NCBI GenBank assembly: GCA_030549495.1
Contig: JAUIRK010000855.1
Coordinates: 2,733,615 to 2,797,614, forward strand
Source: Nectonema munidae
Taxonomy: Eukaryota; Nematomorpha; Nectonematoida; Nectonematidae
DNA: 64,000 bases
Reading direction: 5' to 3'
Part shown: positions 62,711-64,000 of the stretch, piece by piece
Layout of the letters: each line of letters opens with the position of its first letter
Position numbering within the stretch: the stretch's first letter is position 1
Program-made: the position numbers and the translations under genes
The notes under the pieces: generated by a model
What the model was told of the DNA's origin: nothing
The model's input: only the letters and a program-made list of their open reading frames with translations
Databases searched by the model: none

Positions 62711-64000
62711 TTCGAAACAATACTTTATAATGATTTAGCTATCTTTTATGTATGCTAATTTTAAATATTTTATTTTTTAATGTTTATGATTCGATCCAGT
62801 ACTTTGAACCCCTTTATTTTGTTTTTAAAAATAACCGTCAACTTATATACCGAAACAAAATGCCAATTTAAATACAGAGCAAGTCTTACAGCATAAATCT
62901 ATACGCGTTCTAGAAATAACAAGAAAATTGTTTGAAGAGATTTTATATACATAAATTACTGCGTATAGGTGATTTTTTGGAAAGTGAAATGTGAAAATAC
63001 ATCACTCTTATTAGCTAGATTATAAATAACATTTAACCTTATTTATGCAATGATATTAATAATAACCTCTATTTGTTTTTACTTCTGTCATGCGTAATTT
63101 CGAACCCAGTTCAAAGTATACATTTTTTATAACTTCCTTCCTGCTTATGTGAATTCGTAAAGATAATAGATTCGCGTTATAAAAGTACTCTAACATATGT
63201 GCTTTGTTAATAAAAAATACCTTCACTTATAAAATACTCTGACAAGTACAAGTTAATTGTGATCAAAACGGCAGGGAAAATAATAATTCTGTTGCTTCTC
63301 GAAAATGCAATGTAAATGAAAAACTAATCTGAGATTAGAAGTACTGCCAAAATTGATGAAATACTTCAAAATAAGTTTGGAAAACGAAGAAAGAAATTAG
63401 AACTGGAGAAGATTCCTTTAATTGGATCTAAGATGAAACAAAGCCCGTGTTCATTATTACAAGGAACATATTCAACTGAAACTATTAAATATTGCTAAAA
63501 ATAAAAATTCACCCATTTTAAACCATTATAAGTTCTGCATAGTATTTATGCATATAATGCCCTAGTATTGTCCTAGAATTCATAAACCCATGATATCATA
63601 AAGAGAAGATTTCTAGGCATACATCATAAATATGAAGAAGAAAATATGACAAATAACAATGTCAAAATGGCAGTATCAATATGACTCCAATCTGGCTTGA
63701 TATACAAGCATTAAAAACTGTCTTTCCTAAGGGTAACCAGACAATCTTAGAAAAATACCAATAGGCACGAAAAAATTTGATTTAGAATTCTTTTAAAATA
63801 TTTAGACTCAAAAGCATAGATTAATGAAAAAAGACTAAAAATTTGGAAAGCTATACCCTGTATCTTATCCATCGTTAAGAAATGGTCGTCATGTATGATT
63901 GATATAGACAAGATAATTTTTTCTTTTTCGTTTTTTTTTCATAATTTTTACTCTTAAATATATTAAAAATATTTCTTTTATATACATATCATCATCATCA
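62711..64000. other. Mostly non-coding; one possible exon
   Basis: AT-rich. From 63332 to 63496 the plus strand is open and charged (RSTAKIDEILQNKFGKRRKK then LELEKIPLIGSKM, ending YC-stop), and just upstream another frame reads QNGRENNNSVASRKCNVNEK. No splice partner or family was found. The window ends in an ATC repeat. Confidence 0.25.

Overview
The window is AT-rich eukaryotic DNA with large introns, many simple repeats and many transposon remnants. The repeat mix (hAT, Tc1/mariner, piggyBac, a CACTG-ended DNA transposon, a Penelope-like element, LINEs, tRNA-derived SINEs) and the gene structure suggest an arthropod. A copepod such as a sea louse is my guess from general look only. No bacterial features, tRNA genes, rRNA genes or CRISPR arrays were seen, and no retroviral, LTR or Polinton copy was recognised.

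Two host genes frame the window, tail to tail. On the plus strand, about 4.4-23.2 kb, twelve phase-compatible exons encode an 845-residue angiomotin (AMOT) homologue. It has two N-terminal PPxY motifs (ligands for WW domains such as those of Yorkie/YAP), the conserved angiomotin coiled coil, a long Ser/Asn/Pro-rich tail and a hydrophobic C-terminus that could bind a PDZ domain. On the minus strand, about 58.9-28.3 kb, eleven phase-compatible exons encode a DENN-domain protein of the DENND1/connecdenn type, a Rab35 exchange factor in clathrin-mediated traffic. Its first coding exon was not found.

The introns hold most of the repeats. Inside the angiomotin gene are a 268-bp ATG microsatellite, a decayed Tc1-like element with a hAT MITE nested in it, and a nearly whole hAT transposon (19.6-22.0 kb) whose transposase has one in-frame stop. 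Inside the DENND1 gene are a LINE fragment, a 2.4-kb CACTG-ended transposon, a 28-bp minisatellite, a mariner remnant, a deleted hAT with a piggyBac MITE inside it, a partly triplicated 520-bp segment, several MITEs, a piggyBac remnant with a nested SINE-like insertion, and a Penelope-like element with a nested LINE. A second LINE lies at 61.3-62.7 kb.

Several target-site duplications are still legible, so insertion order can be read directly. The hAT insertions share a TCTAG-centred target. Three blocks of extreme homopolymer sequence (2.9, 18.4 and 53 kb) look like consensus artefacts. All gene models come from reading splice sites and reading frames by eye.
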